Shown piece after piece: positions 1 through 7,524 of a stretch of DNA of 14,824 bases. Made by a program: the position numbers and the translations under genes. The stretch is from positions 1-14,824 of the forward strand of contig CALGLY010000113.1 of assembly GCA_937959095.1 (NCBI GenBank). Reading direction: 5' to 3'. Position 1 is the first letter of the stretch. Every line of letters begins with the position of its first letter. The notes beneath the pieces were generated by a model, which was not told the DNA's origin, searched no databases, and was given only the letters and a program-made list of their open reading frames with translations. This DNA comes from an uncultured Saprospiraceae bacterium. GTDB lineage: Bacteria; Bacteroidota; Bacteroidia; Chitinophagales; Saprospiraceae.

Positions 1-86
1 TTTTGGTGGTGACAAAAATTTGAACAAAGAAGAAGTAAGAATCTACAAAGCTTTGTTCAAATTCTTTGTCATCTTACCAACCAAAA
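1..86. repeat. Imperfect inverted repeat at window edge
   Basis: The left arm (1-29) and right arm (51-86) are reverse complements apart from small bulges. The best matching part is TTTGAACAAAG at the inner end of the left arm against CTTTGTTCAAA at the start of the right arm. The 21-nt loop is purine rich. It could be a terminator or the end of a mobile element lying outside the window. No gene can be tied to it because the sequence is cut at position 1. Confidence 0.45.
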
Positions 87-96
87 TGTCAGAGAA

Positions 97-264
97 TCAA
101 ACTTCTATTATTGAATTACAAATTCTCATAAGTACATGTTCAAAAAAATGATAGACTTTTGAATTTATACTTACAGAAATAGGTGTTTTATCAGAATCAA
201 TCTTGATAACGTGCCAAAGATAATAAAGAATTTTAGTCCATCCCAATCCAACTTTGGCGAACAT
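97..264 (-). CDS. Possible 55-residue hypothetical protein (doubtful)
   Basis: A minus-strand reading frame starts at ATG (262-264) and ends at TGA (97-99), beginning MFAKVGLGWTKILYYLWHVI. The sequence is hydrophobic and aromatic in its first half and I recognise no family. An AGGA-like purine stretch lies just before the ATG. It could be a genuine small gene, a remnant of a larger broken gene, or chance in AT-rich DNA. The inverted repeat at 1-86 lies just beyond its stop codon, which would suit a terminator for this frame, but that is weak support. Confidence 0.2.
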   Translation of the reverse strand: MFAKVGLGWTKILYYLWHVIKIDSDKTPISVSINSKVYHFFEHVLMRICNSIIEV

Positions 265-688
265 TGTTCCTACTTGTTTTAAGCGTAAAAAATGAAGCTT
301 TTATTACAATCTATTGCTTTACAGAATGTTAAATAATCAGTAAAAAAGCAAATAATCCCCCCTTTCTTTAATATCTTATTATTGGCACAGGTAATTTGAG
401 GGGCGTTATATTTTATTTTCTGTCAAAAATGCTTCCTTATAAATGTATTATCATCGCATTTAAAATAACAAAAGCCTCCCCTTTAATGACCAGGCTAATA
501 GCTCTATTACAATATCCTGTTTTTCTTATTTTTGGTCAAGTACTAAAATTAATATCTTAGCCAAATTGAAAATTATTAAAAATTGGAATCTGTAGGTTGC
601 TTTTAATAAAGTCTTTACAAAAAGCATTATTTCCCAATTTTCAATTTGGTGAAAATATTGTAGAACATTTTTATTTAAATACATAACA
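265..688. other. AT-rich intergenic region upstream of the 66-aa gene
   Basis: I see no credible gene here on either strand. The stretch is very AT rich with scattered C- and G-runs (for example around 357-363 and 399-404). The only clear structure is the inverted repeat at 561-649. No good match to the Bacteroidota TTTG / TAnnTTTG promoter pair could be placed; the nearest is TCAATTTG at 641-648, with one mismatch and no upstream TTG at the right distance. Confidence 0.5.
561..649. repeat. 14-bp inverted repeat with an alternative pairing partner
   Basis: CCAAATTGAAAATT (561-574) is an exact reverse complement of 636-649, separated by 61 nt. Part of the right arm (634-641, CCAATTTT) can instead pair with AAAATTGG at 579-586, so two exclusive hairpins are possible. 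It ends 39 nt before the ATG of the 66-residue gene and would lie in its leader or promoter region. A regulatory role is inference only. Confidence 0.4.
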
Positions 689-889
689 ATGGCACAATTC
701 CCGAATTTGCTAGGTTTAGATTTTAAGACAGATGAAGGAGCTGCTTTTGATGTTCCTGTGCAAGGGTCACTGGGATTACTAGCATTAGGAGATATAGGCT
801 TAATGGTTTGGCGACAAGCACGCGAAAAGGCGCGCCAAGAAAAATTGGAAGAAATTCAGCGAAAGCGAGCTGAACGAGAAAAATTATAG
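689..889 (+). CDS. Small protein of 66 residues with a PEP-CTERM-like core
   Basis: No confident family assignment. The protein has a polar N-terminus (1-20), a motif VPVQGSLGLLALGDIGLMVW (22-41), and a strongly basic, probably helical tail rich in R, K, E and Q (42-66). The order Val-Pro, small residues, Gly/Leu-rich hydrophobic stretch, basic cluster recalls PEP-CTERM sorting tails (VPEP, membrane helix, RRR). However, the second Pro is missing, the hydrophobic stretch contains Asp35, and the basic part is unusually long. There is no N-terminal signal peptide. It lies 74 nt upstream of the phosphohydrolase-sulfotransferase fusion on the same strand, so co-transcription is likely. The start follows an A-rich stretch, as is common in this phylum. 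A peripheral membrane anchor or small partner of the downstream enzyme is possible but unproven. I think the gene is real because of its non-random composition and position. Confidence 0.6.
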   Translation: MAQFPNLLGLDFKTDEGAAFDVPVQGSLGLLALGDIGLMVWRQAREKARQEKLEEIQRKRAEREKL

Positions 890-963
890 CGTAATGTGAA
901 TTGCCTAAATGCATGAAATGCGTCTACTCTGAAAGAACTTAGCTATACTGCAAATAAAGAAAA

Positions 964-3540
964 ATGAGCAAGAAAAAAGTACTATTAATAGGATGGGATG
1001 CGGCAGACTGGAAAGCCATAAATCCTATAATGGATCAAGGCTTTATGCCCGCTTTACAAGATTTGGTAGATAATGGGGTAGCAGGCAAACTGCTAACGAT
1101 TGATCCACCTTATTCGCCTATGATTTGGACTTCTATTGCAACAGGCAAGCGACCATATAAGCATGGTATTCATGGTTTCACAGAGGTCGCACCCGATGGC
1201 AAAAGCGTCAGACCTGTGATGAGTACTTCGCGCAAGGTGAAAGCCCTTTGGAATATCCTTTCCCAATCGGGCTACAAAACACATGTAGCAGGTTGGTGGC
1301 CAAGTCACCCCGCCGAGCCGATTAATGGAATTGCGATTTCAGACATGTTCCAAAAAGCAAAACAATCAACACCTGGCAATTGGAAAATGCCTGAGGGAAC
1401 AGTGTACCCCGCGGAATATAGCGACTTTTTTAAAGATTTGCGCGTGCATCCGAATGAGCTAACAGGGGAGCATATTTTACCCTTCGTGCCGAATGCAGGT
1501 AAAATAGATCAGCAAAAAGACAAACGCTTATCGGCGGTAGCAAAAATCACTTCCGAAATTTCGTCTTTGCACGCTGCATTCACGAATATTATCCGCACAC
1601 AAGAGTGGGATTTCGCTGCCCTCTATCTGGATGGCATCGATCACTATTGTCATGGATTTATGAAATACCATCCGCCGCATCGTCCGCATATTTCTAAAGC
1701 AGATTTTGACTTATATAATTATGTAGTTACGGCAGCTTATCGCTTCCATGATATGATGTTGCGTCGTCTAATGGAACTCATAGATGAGGATACTACGGTC
1801 ATCCTAATTTCCGATCATGGGTTTCAGCCCGATCATTTGCGTCCGCGCAATATTCCACGTGAGCCAGCGGGTCCAGCCTACGAGCATAGTCCGCATGGCA
1901 TTATCGTAGCAAAAGGCCCGAATATTCGGAAAGACGAGGTGGTCTATGGCGCAAGTGTAATTGATATTACACCTACTATTTTATCCATTTTCGGTTTGCC
2001 TATTGCAGAAGATATGGATGGAAAAGTATTGGTGAATTTATTTGAAGAAATAGAAGAACCCAAACTTATTCCTAGTTGGGAAGATGTGGAAGGGGAATCG
2101 GGGATGCCTAGCGAACCAGACATCAGCAATGACCCCGATGCCCAGCAAGCAATGCTCGACCAATTGGAAGAATTGGGCTATATCGAGAAGCAAGATAGCG
2201 ATATGACGCAAGCCGTCATTAAAACACAGCGCGAGTGTGATTTCAATCTAGCACGCGCCTATATTGATGGAGGCGAGATAGAACAGGCAATTCCTATTTT
2301 GGAACGTCTAAAAGAAGAAATGCCTGAAGAGGCACGGTTCAGTTTCCGCTTAGCGACCTGCTACCAAATGATAGGCGATTTGAAAAATTGTCGCAATACC
2401 ATTAATGATTTACGCGATTTGGATGTCTATGATGGCCCGACGCTTGATGTGATGGAAGGAAGTCTCCTTATTGGAGAACGCCAGCCACGTAAAGCATTAG
2501 AGCTATTCCGCCAGGCAGAATCAAAGGTCGACCCGAATACTTCGAGGGTAAGCTTGCAGATAGCTCGTTGCTATATGTTGCTCTCGCGTTTTCAGGATGC
2601 ACTCCGTTCTTTAGAAACAGAATTAGCGATTGATCCTGATAATCCGACGACGCATTTGCTATTAGGCACGTGCTATTTGAAGACACAAGAATACGCACCA
2701 GCCGCAGAATATTTCTTGAATGCGATTGGACTCGATTATCATTCGCCTATGGCGCATTACCAATTGGGGCAGACACTCTTTTTCTTAGGTAAATATGAAG
2801 AGGCAAGCAATGCGCTTGAGGTCGCTGTTTCGATGGTACCTGAGTATAATCTAGCACGCGAATTGCTTGTAAAAGTCTATCGTACGCATCTTGATAAGCC
2901 TGAAAAGGCAGCGGAACATGAACGTAAATTCGTTTCTAATATAAAAGGTACGATCTATATAGTATCAGGTTTACCGCGTTCTGGTACATCCATGATGATG
3001 CAAATGCTGCATAAAGGTGGCTTGGAGGTATTCACGGATGGTGAGCGTGGTGCAGATGATAATAATCCATTGGGTTACTACGAACATGAAGTCGTGAAGA
3101 CTCTTGCACGAAATAAGCGTTGGTTGCCGCATGCAAAGGATAAAGCAGTGAAAGTGATTGCCAATCTTTTGCCTTATTTACCGCCGCAATATCAATACAA
3201 GATTGTTTTCATGGAGCGTAATCTTTATGAGGTCGTGACTTCGCAACGCAAAATGCTGCAACGGATGGGCAAAAAGACACAAAAGGACGAGGTACTGCCT
3301 ACACGTTTGATACAAAGCTTTGAACAAAGTTTGGTGAAGGTAAAAACTTGGACTAGTCAGCACCCGAATGTGGAAACGCTCTATGTGCAGCATAAAGAGG
3401 TGATTGCTAATCCTTTTGAACAAGCCTTGCGAATTAATGAATTTTTAGATTATAAATTGCTCCCTGAATTGATGGCAGAAGTGGTAGATTCTAAATTGCA
3501 TCGGGAGCGCACCACGCCTTTAGTAGAGGACAATAGCTAA
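964..3540 (+). CDS. Phosphohydrolase-TPR-sulfotransferase fusion protein
   Basis: This 858-residue protein has three parts. Residues 1-360 are an alkaline-phosphatase-superfamily domain of the type I phosphodiesterase/nucleotide pyrophosphatase kind. Likely metal ligands are Asp12 (in LLIGWDAADW), Asp223 and His227 (LDGIDHYCH), Asp284-His285 (ISDHGF) and His308 or His311 (EHSPHG). The position equivalent to the catalytic Thr is probably Ser51 in PPYSPMIWTSIATGK. Residues 397-406 (the LEELGYI stretch) form the usual junction to TPRs, which run from about 425 to 655. Residues 660-858 look like a PAPS-dependent sulfotransferase: the 5'-phosphosulfate loop GLPRSGTSMM (669-678) and a 3'-phosphate-binding candidate ERNLYEVVTS (751-760). 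No signal peptide or membrane helix is visible, so it is probably cytoplasmic. The substrate is unknown; a nucleotide, lipid or glycan phospho- or sulfo-ester is conceivable. Domain calls are firm for parts one and two and good for part three; the coupled function is inference. Confidence 0.9.
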   Translation: MSKKKVLLIGWDAADWKAINPIMDQGFMPALQDLVDNGVAGKLLTIDPPYSPMIWTSIATGKRPYKHGIHGFTEVAPDGKSVRPVMSTSRKVKALWNILSQSGYKTHVAGWWPSHPAEPINGIAISDMFQKAKQSTPGNWKMPEGTVYPAEYSDFFKDLRVHPNELTGEHILPFVPNAGKIDQQKDKRLSAVAKITSEISSLHAAFTNIIRTQEWDFAALYLDGIDHYCHGFMKYHPPHRPHISKADFDLYNYVVTAAYRFHDMMLRRLMELIDEDTTVILISDHGFQPDHLRPRNIPREPAGPAYEHSPHGIIVAKGPNIRKDEVVYGASVIDITPTILSIFGLPIAEDMDGKVLVNLFEEIEEPKLIPSWEDVEGESGMPSEPDISNDPDAQQAMLDQLEELGYIEKQDSDMTQAVIKTQRECDFNLARAYIDGGEIEQAIPILERLKEEMPEEARFSFRLATCYQMIGDLKNCRNTINDLRDLDVYDGPTLDVMEGSLLIGERQPRKALELFRQAESKVDPNTSRVSLQIARCYMLLSRFQDALRSLETELAIDPDNPTTHLLLGTCYLKTQEYAPAAEYFLNAIGLDYHSPMAHYQLGQTLFFLGKYEEASNALEVAVSMVPEYNLARELLVKVYRTHLDKPEKAAEHERKFVSNIKGTIYIVSGLPRSGTSMMMQMLHKGGLEVFTDGERGADDNNPLGYYEHEVVKTLARNKRWLPHAKDKAVKVIANLLPYLPPQYQYKIVFMERNLYEVVTSQRKMLQRMGKKTQKDEVLPTRLIQSFEQSLVKVKTWTSQHPNVETLYVQHKEVIANPFEQALRINEFLDYKLLPELMAEVVDSKLHRERTTPLVEDNS

Positions 3541-3682
3541 AAAAAGGGCAAAAAAAAAGAGGCTATCCTTGATAACCCCTGCTTAAAAGAGTGCCTTGCT
3601 GTCTTATAAAACCTTTCTTACTAAGAAGATAGGTTTCTATCTCTGAATAGGCGCAATTTAGGATGACTTATTAATCCATAAA

Positions 3683-3708
3683 GAGACAGGAAATGACTCC
3701 TGTGTCTC
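3683..3708. other. Bulged hairpin, possible terminator of the fusion gene
   Basis: GAGACAGGA (3683-3691) pairs with TCCTGTGTCTC (3698-3708) with a two-base bulge and a six-base loop. There is no T-run directly after it; the nearest T-rich stretch begins about 20 bases later. It may terminate the transcript from 964-3540 about 150 nt past its stop, possibly with help from Rho. Confidence 0.35.
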
Positions 3709-3942
3709 CTCAATGTATTATAAAATATATTTATTTGTTTTTCAATACCTTGATAGTCATTTTTTTACGCTTTTGAATCTTGTTCAAATTTGTATCTAAT
3801 ATGTAATTGGTTTTTTTTTGTAATTGGCGCAAAAGAAAAGTGTTTTGCAAGAGCCTTGAATGCTTCTTAAGTAGATGAAGAATGAAAAAAGGATCATTTT
3901 TCTTTTAAAAAATAACTAGCCTAAGTGAAGTACCTTATTCGA

Positions 3943-3999
3943 ATTGGCTGATATATAGATGTATATATATTGGCTGAATTGAATTTAGTGTATATACAT
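3943..3999. repeat. Short direct repeats with interleaved AT inverted repeat
   Basis: ATTGGCTGA occurs twice (3943-3951 and 3969-3977), 26 bp apart. ATGTATATA (3959-3967) is inverted at 3991-3999 (TATATACAT). Spacing near 2.5 helical turns is compatible with a protein-binding site, but the AT content makes chance similarity plausible. Confidence 0.3.
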
Positions 4000-4119
4000 T
4001 AGTTCTTTCGGATAGCTTTTTAGGCTGTTTTTTACTTACTTAACACATTTTTAAATCGCCTTACACAACAAATCCTTTAAAAAACTGTATAAGAGTAGAG
4101 GCGTTTTAAGAAATAAGAT

Positions 4120-4132
4120 TATATTTGCGCCA
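4120..4132 (+). promoter_or_regulatory. Candidate promoter -7 element for rho
   Basis: TATATTTGCGCCA matches the Bacteroidota housekeeping -7 element TAnnTTTG exactly at 4120-4127, and the GCGCC that follows resembles sequence often seen around starts in this phylum. No TTTG or TTG is visible 19-21 bp upstream, so the -33 half is missing or weak. If used, transcription would begin near 4133-4136 and give a leader of about 390 nt before rho. Confidence 0.5.
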
Positions 4133-4525
4133 CAATAACTACGAACCACAGACCTATTTTAGTTTTCACATCAATTGATAGATGTTTTGCAAGGTCACTT
4201 TAAAGCAATCATCTAACTCAACTCTTTCATATTCCCGCAAGTTTTATTTGGATAATCGGAGTTTCAGAAGAGGAGATGCAATTGAATGCATGCTGTCTAA
4301 TAACTAATTGCAAGAAGAAACAAAGGTTTGCCACATTTGTCTTTATTAACAAATAAATTGCTACTCCTAGCAGGAGTAAGCATCATTATAATCAAGCCAT
4401 ATATTAAGTTATTTTACATTGATAATCAATAACTTATCAATCTTTTCCTGACTTCCGTCGGGTCTGCCTAATCTGGCAGGAAGAAAATTTGTCAATTTCA
4501 TTTATTAAAAAACCCACCATATATC
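4133..4525 (+). promoter_or_regulatory. Structured leader region of rho with competing hairpins
   Basis: Hairpins visible in order are: 4276-4280/4287-4291; 4335-4340/4349-4354; TACTCCT/AGGAGTA at 4362-4368/4372-4378, extended by three more pairs past a bulged A; a 9-bp stem TAAGTTATT/AATAACTTA at 4405-4413/4428-4436; an 8-bp stem ATTGATAA/TTATCAAT at 4418-4425/4434-4441; TTTTCCTG/CAGGAAGA at 4443-4450/4477-4484 (one G-U); and CTGCC/GGCAG at 4464-4468/4475-4479. The 9-bp and 8-bp stems exclude one another, as do the last two. Known Rho genes elsewhere are autoregulated through their leaders, so an attenuation control is a reasonable inference. There is no clear Shine-Dalgarno sequence before the ATG. 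Confidence 0.45.
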
Positions 4526-6097
4526 ATGTTAGATATTATGCAGTTAAACGAGATGCTAGTTCCTGAACTAAAAGAACTAGCGGAACGACTTGGGATGAAG
4601 GGATACAAGCGACTGAATAAGCAAGAGCTGATCTTTAAAATATTAGATCATCAAGCTTTAGCTTCAGATGCTGACGAGCCAGCGGTTAAAGAAAGTGCTG
4701 CAATCGAAGAACCCCAAGAAGAAAAAATAGTAGAAAAAGAAAAGGAAAAAAAGCCAGCCTTAGCTACTCCAGCAGAAAAACCAGAATATAAAAAGCGTGT
4801 TCGACGAAGAGTATCAAGAGAAGAAGAACAAGTAGAAGAAGTAGAAGAAATCAGTGCGCCTGATGAACCTTTAGCAGAGTTAGAAGAAGCAGAAACTCCG
4901 ACTAGCACTTCATCAATAAGCTCTACTCGAACTAATACATCTTCCAATTCTGGTTCTTCAAAATTCGATATAGAATTAGATGGTATTGTAGAAGGAGAAG
5001 GAATTTTGGAAATGATGCCTGATGGCTACGGCTTCTTGCGTTCTTCGGATTATAATTACTTGACTTCTCCAGATGATATATATGTATCGCCTTCACAAAT
5101 CAAGCTTTTTGGTTTGAAGACAGGAGATACTGTACGCGGCGCAATTCGTCCACCAAAAGAAGGAGAAAAATATTTCGCATTGCTACGGGTGAGCCGCATC
5201 AACGGACTCAATCCGCAGGATGTACGGGAGCGAGTACCATTCGATTATTTAACACCTCTTTTCCCAGAAGAGAAATTCAAATTAACGACTTCGCCAACAG
5301 GACGCGATTTCGGAAATCGAATCATAGATTTATTCTCTCCTATCGGTAAAGGACAGCGTGGCTTGATCGTGGCACAACCTAAAACAGGTAAGACCTTCTT
5401 GCTGAAAGATGTGGCGAATGCAATCGCAAAGAATCACCCAGAGTGTTACTTGATAGTACTACTGATTGATGAACGCCCAGAGGAGGTAACAGATATGAAG
5501 CGTAGTGTGAATGCGGAAGTAGTAGCATCTACTTTCGATGAGCCAGCTGACAATCACGTGCGAGTAGCGGGTATCGTATTAGAAAAAGCAAAGCGACTAG
5601 TAGAAAGCGGACACGATGTTTGCATTCTATTGGATTCTATCACACGTCTAGCGCGTGCTTATAATACAGTTGCGCCAGCCAGCGGAAAGGTACTTTCGGG
5701 TGGTGTGGAAGCAAATGCCTTGCACAAGCCGAAGAAATTCTTCGGTGCAGCTCGTAATATTGAACATGGCGGTTCATTGACTATTCTTGCAACTGCCTTG
5801 ATCGATACAGGCTCTAAGATGGATGCCGTTATCTTTGAGGAATTCAAGGGAACTGGTAATATGGAATTACAATTGGATCGCTCCTTGGCGAACAAGCGTA
5901 TTTACCCTGCCGTTGATTTGACTCGTTCTAGTACACGTCGAGAAGACTTACTCTTGGATAAAGATACCATGCAGCGTATGATTATTCTTCGCAATTATCT
6001 TGCCGATATGAAGTCGGAAGAAGCGATGAACTTTATGCGTAAAAATCTGAAGCATACCTCTGATAATGATGAATTCTTGAATTCTATGAATAACTAA
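4526..6097 (+). CDS. rho: Transcription termination factor Rho
   Basis: This is the hexameric RNA-dependent ATPase/translocase that releases RNA polymerase. Residues 1-45 are the helical Rho N-terminal domain ([20 protein letters not shown]). Residues about 46-148 are a charged, low-complexity insert: first Glu/Lys rich, then a basic RRVRRRV-like patch near 90-96, then Ser/Thr rich. Residues about 155-225 are the cold-shock-like primary RNA-binding domain ([15 protein letters not shown]). The ATPase core follows, with Walker A AQPKTGKT (283-290), [10 protein letters not shown] (315-324, catalytic Glu), Walker B DVCILLD (364-370), the Q-loop [20 protein letters not shown] (391-410), the R-loop KGTGNMEL (441-448) and Arg471-Arg472 near the arginine-finger position. 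At 523 residues it is about 100 longer than the E. coli protein, entirely because of the insert, which is common in Bacteroidota. The start is supported by agreement of the first residues with relatives. Walker A has Gln284 and Thr287 where many have Pro and Ala. Confidence 0.98.
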   Translation: MLDIMQLNEMLVPELKELAERLGMKGYKRLNKQELIFKILDHQALASDADEPAVKESAAIEEPQEEKIVEKEKEKKPALATPAEKPEYKKRVRRRVSREEEQVEEVEEISAPDEPLAELEEAETPTSTSSISSTRTNTSSNSGSSKFDIELDGIVEGEGILEMMPDGYGFLRSSDYNYLTSPDDIYVSPSQIKLFGLKTGDTVRGAIRPPKEGEKYFALLRVSRINGLNPQDVRERVPFDYLTPLFPEEKFKLTTSPTGRDFGNRIIDLFSPIGKGQRGLIVAQPKTGKTFLLKDVANAIAKNHPECYLIVLLIDERPEEVTDMKRSVNAEVVASTFDEPADNHVRVAGIVLEKAKRLVESGHDVCILLDSITRLARAYNTVAPASGKVLSGGVEANALHKPKKFFGAARNIEHGGSLTILATALIDTGSKMDAVIFEEFKGTGNMELQLDRSLANKRIYPAVDLTRSSTRREDLLLDKDTMQRMIILRNYLADMKSEEAMNFMRKNLKHTSDNDEFLNSMNN

Positions 6098-6137
6098 GGG
6101 AGCAGGAAATAAATAAACTTCATTATTGTTTTTTGAA

Positions 6138-6215
6138 CCTGCCTTTGTCGGCAAACAGGCGCAGAGACGGGGAGATGCAGAGTATTTTTTCTAATGCATC
6201 TCCGCGCCTCTGCGT
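6138..6215. repeat. CAGAG-type inverted repeat behind rho, probable terminator
   Basis: A small bulged hairpin (6138-6147/6152-6159) leads into a 21-position stem: 6159-6179 (GCGCAGAGACGGGGAGATGCA) against 6195-6215, with two mismatches and one G-U pair. The loop contains TTTTTT. Degenerate GCAGAG units of this sort are widespread intergenic repeats in many bacterial genomes; a related single arm occurs at 9067-9083. It sits 41 nt past the rho stop and may also end the rho transcript. Confidence 0.6.
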
Positions 6216-6256
6216 TCTAATTTATATGTAAATCTAAACAGACTTTTCCCATACAC

Positions 6257-7297
6257 ATGAAGTATAATAAATTAGGAAATACAGAGCTAGACGTGAGCGT
6301 CATTTGTCTAGGGACAATGACTTTCGGAGAGCAAAATACTGAAGCCGAAGCACATGAACAACTCGATTATGCCTTGGACAATGGTGTTAATTTTATAGAT
6401 ACTGCCGAACTTTATGCAGTGCCTAGCAGTAAGAAAAATAACGGACTCACCGAAAAATATATCGGAACTTGGCTAAAGAATAGAGCAGATAGAGACAAAA
6501 TCGTAGTAGGAACTAAAATAACAGGACCTTCGCCAAATTTGACCTATATCCGACCAGAATTGAACTTTTCGAAGGAACAAATCAATACTGCAGTAGAAGG
6601 TAGTTTGAAGCGTTTGCAGACGGATTATATAGATTTGTATCAGTTGCATTGGCCAGAGCGTCAAGTCAATTTTTTTGGGAAAAGAGGCTATAAGCATTCT
6701 CCCAACGATGCGTGGGAAGATAACTTTCACTCGATACTAGAAACGATGCAAAGCCTAATAAAAGCAGGTAAAATTCGGCACTTTGGTATCTCAAATGAAA
6801 CGCCTTGGGGCTTAATGCGCTTCGTGCAACTTGCAGAAAAGCATGGGCTTCCGCGCTGTGTGAGTATTCAGAATCCATATAGCTTACTGAATCGTACGTT
6901 TGAAGTAGGATTGGCAGAAACAGCTATTCGTGAACAAGCAGGTTTACTTGCCTATTCGCCTATGGCATTCGGTTTACTTTCTGGCAAATATCACAAGAAG
7001 CAAGATAATGAAGCTAGTCGCTTGAATCGCTTCAAAGTGATGGCACGCTACAATGGCGACAACTCTTATAAAGCAACGGAAGGATACTTGAAAATTGCAG
7101 AAAAGTACGGATTAAGCCTAGCACAAATGGCTTTGCAATTTATCAATACACGGCCCTTTATCACAAGCAATATTATAGGGGCTACTACCATGGCGCAACT
7201 CAAAGAAAATATTGCAAGTGTGGACGTAGACTTATCTAAAGATATACTGAAAGAAATAGAAGCAGTGCATGAGTTAATACCAAATCCTGCGCCTTAG
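6257..7297 (+). CDS. tas: NADP(H)-dependent aldo/keto reductase, Tas family
   Basis: This is a soluble (beta/alpha)8-barrel oxidoreductase that reduces aldehydes or ketones with NADPH. It agrees with E. coli Tas from end to end and has the same length (346 residues): the N-terminal LGTMTFGEQN (18-27), GLTEKYIG (63-70), SLKRLQTDYIDLYQLHWP (116-133), NPYSLLNR in the middle and GATTM plus EIEAVHELIPNPAP near the end. The catalytic tetrad can be read as Asp48, Tyr53, Lys87 and His131. The physiological substrate of Tas proteins is not well defined; the E. coli gene was noted for suppressing a tyrosine auxotrophy, so a metabolic rescue role is only a hint. It stands alone between rho and a long AT-rich gap, and no Shine-Dalgarno sequence is visible. 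A repeat-like hairpin follows its stop directly. Confidence 0.93.
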   Translation: MKYNKLGNTELDVSVICLGTMTFGEQNTEAEAHEQLDYALDNGVNFIDTAELYAVPSSKKNNGLTEKYIGTWLKNRADRDKIVVGTKITGPSPNLTYIRPELNFSKEQINTAVEGSLKRLQTDYIDLYQLHWPERQVNFFGKRGYKHSPNDAWEDNFHSILETMQSLIKAGKIRHFGISNETPWGLMRFVQLAEKHGLPRCVSIQNPYSLLNRTFEVGLAETAIREQAGLLAYSPMAFGLLSGKYHKKQDNEASRLNRFKVMARYNGDNSYKATEGYLKIAEKYGLSLAQMALQFINTRPFITSNIIGATTMAQLKENIASVDVDLSKDILKEIEAVHELIPNPAP

Positions 7298-7338
7298 GTA
7301 ATGCTTCATTATCTCATTAACGCATTAAAATTATTGCC
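7295..7338. repeat. Intergenic repeat copy behind the tas gene
   Basis: TTATCTCATTAACGCATTA (7309-7327) recurs with one change at 11479-11497, behind the thioredoxin gene. Here TAGGTAAT (7295-7302, which includes the stop codon) pairs with ATTGCCTA at the far end with one G-U, and AATGC can pair with GCATT inside. It looks like a short interspersed repeat that may serve as a 3' hairpin. Confidence 0.4.
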
Positions 7339-7402
7339 TAAAAACAAAAAAAAACCTGAAACAACTAACATTTTCCTCTTCCTAACGTATGAATAAATTG
7401 TA

Positions 7403-7443
7403 TTTTCTTTTTAAACCAATTTTTAATTGGCTAAAAAAGAAAA
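7403..7443. repeat. 19-bp imperfect hairpin
   Basis: 7403-7421 pairs with 7425-7443 at 17 of 19 positions around a three-base loop. The outer part is T-run against A-run and the inner part is CCAATT against AATTGG. It is the first of several adjacent hairpins and lies 106 nt past the tas stop. Confidence 0.5.
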
Positions 7444-7458
7444 TTTAAAATATTATAT

Positions 7459-7480
7459 TTCATAAAACATGTTTTATGAA
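7459..7480. promoter_or_regulatory. Perfect 22-bp palindrome, operator-like
   Basis: The sequence at 7459-7480 equals its own reverse complement, with core CATAAAACATGTTTTATG. An unbroken palindrome without loop suits a dimeric regulator site or a cruciform better than an RNA terminator. No regulator gene is adjacent, and the nearest downstream start (8023) is over 500 bp away. Confidence 0.45.
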
Positions 7481-7491
7481 GCATATTCTTT

Positions 7492-7524
7492 TTCGCAAAA
7501 AGTTTGAACGAAAAAATTTGCGAA
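7492..7524. repeat. 8-bp inverted repeat
   Basis: TTCGCAAA (7492-7499) is inverted exactly as TTTGCGAA (7517-7524) with a 17-nt A-rich spacer. A further ATGCGAAA follows at 7538-7545 in the same orientation as the right arm core. Confidence 0.4.

Larger units (their letters stand above)
3541..4119. other. Gene-free region downstream of the fusion gene
   Basis: No frame of useful length is apparent. The first 30 bases are A-rich. A hairpin lies at 3683-3708 and a direct/inverted repeat patch at 3943-3999; both are listed separately. A small 6-bp hairpin is at 3627-3642. None of the hairpins has a proper T-run, so the terminator for the upstream gene is not clear. Confidence 0.5.

Noticed and set aside
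3541..4119. Possible hidden RNA gene (tRNA or other) in the gap before rho
   Set aside because: No tRNA arms or TTC-containing T-loop could be recognised; only AT-rich short hairpins were found.
4651..4947. 98-codon Ser-rich frame on the - strand within rho
   Set aside because: It is the reverse of the Glu/Lys and Ser/Thr codon runs in the Rho insert; the Ser-rich composition is a by-product.
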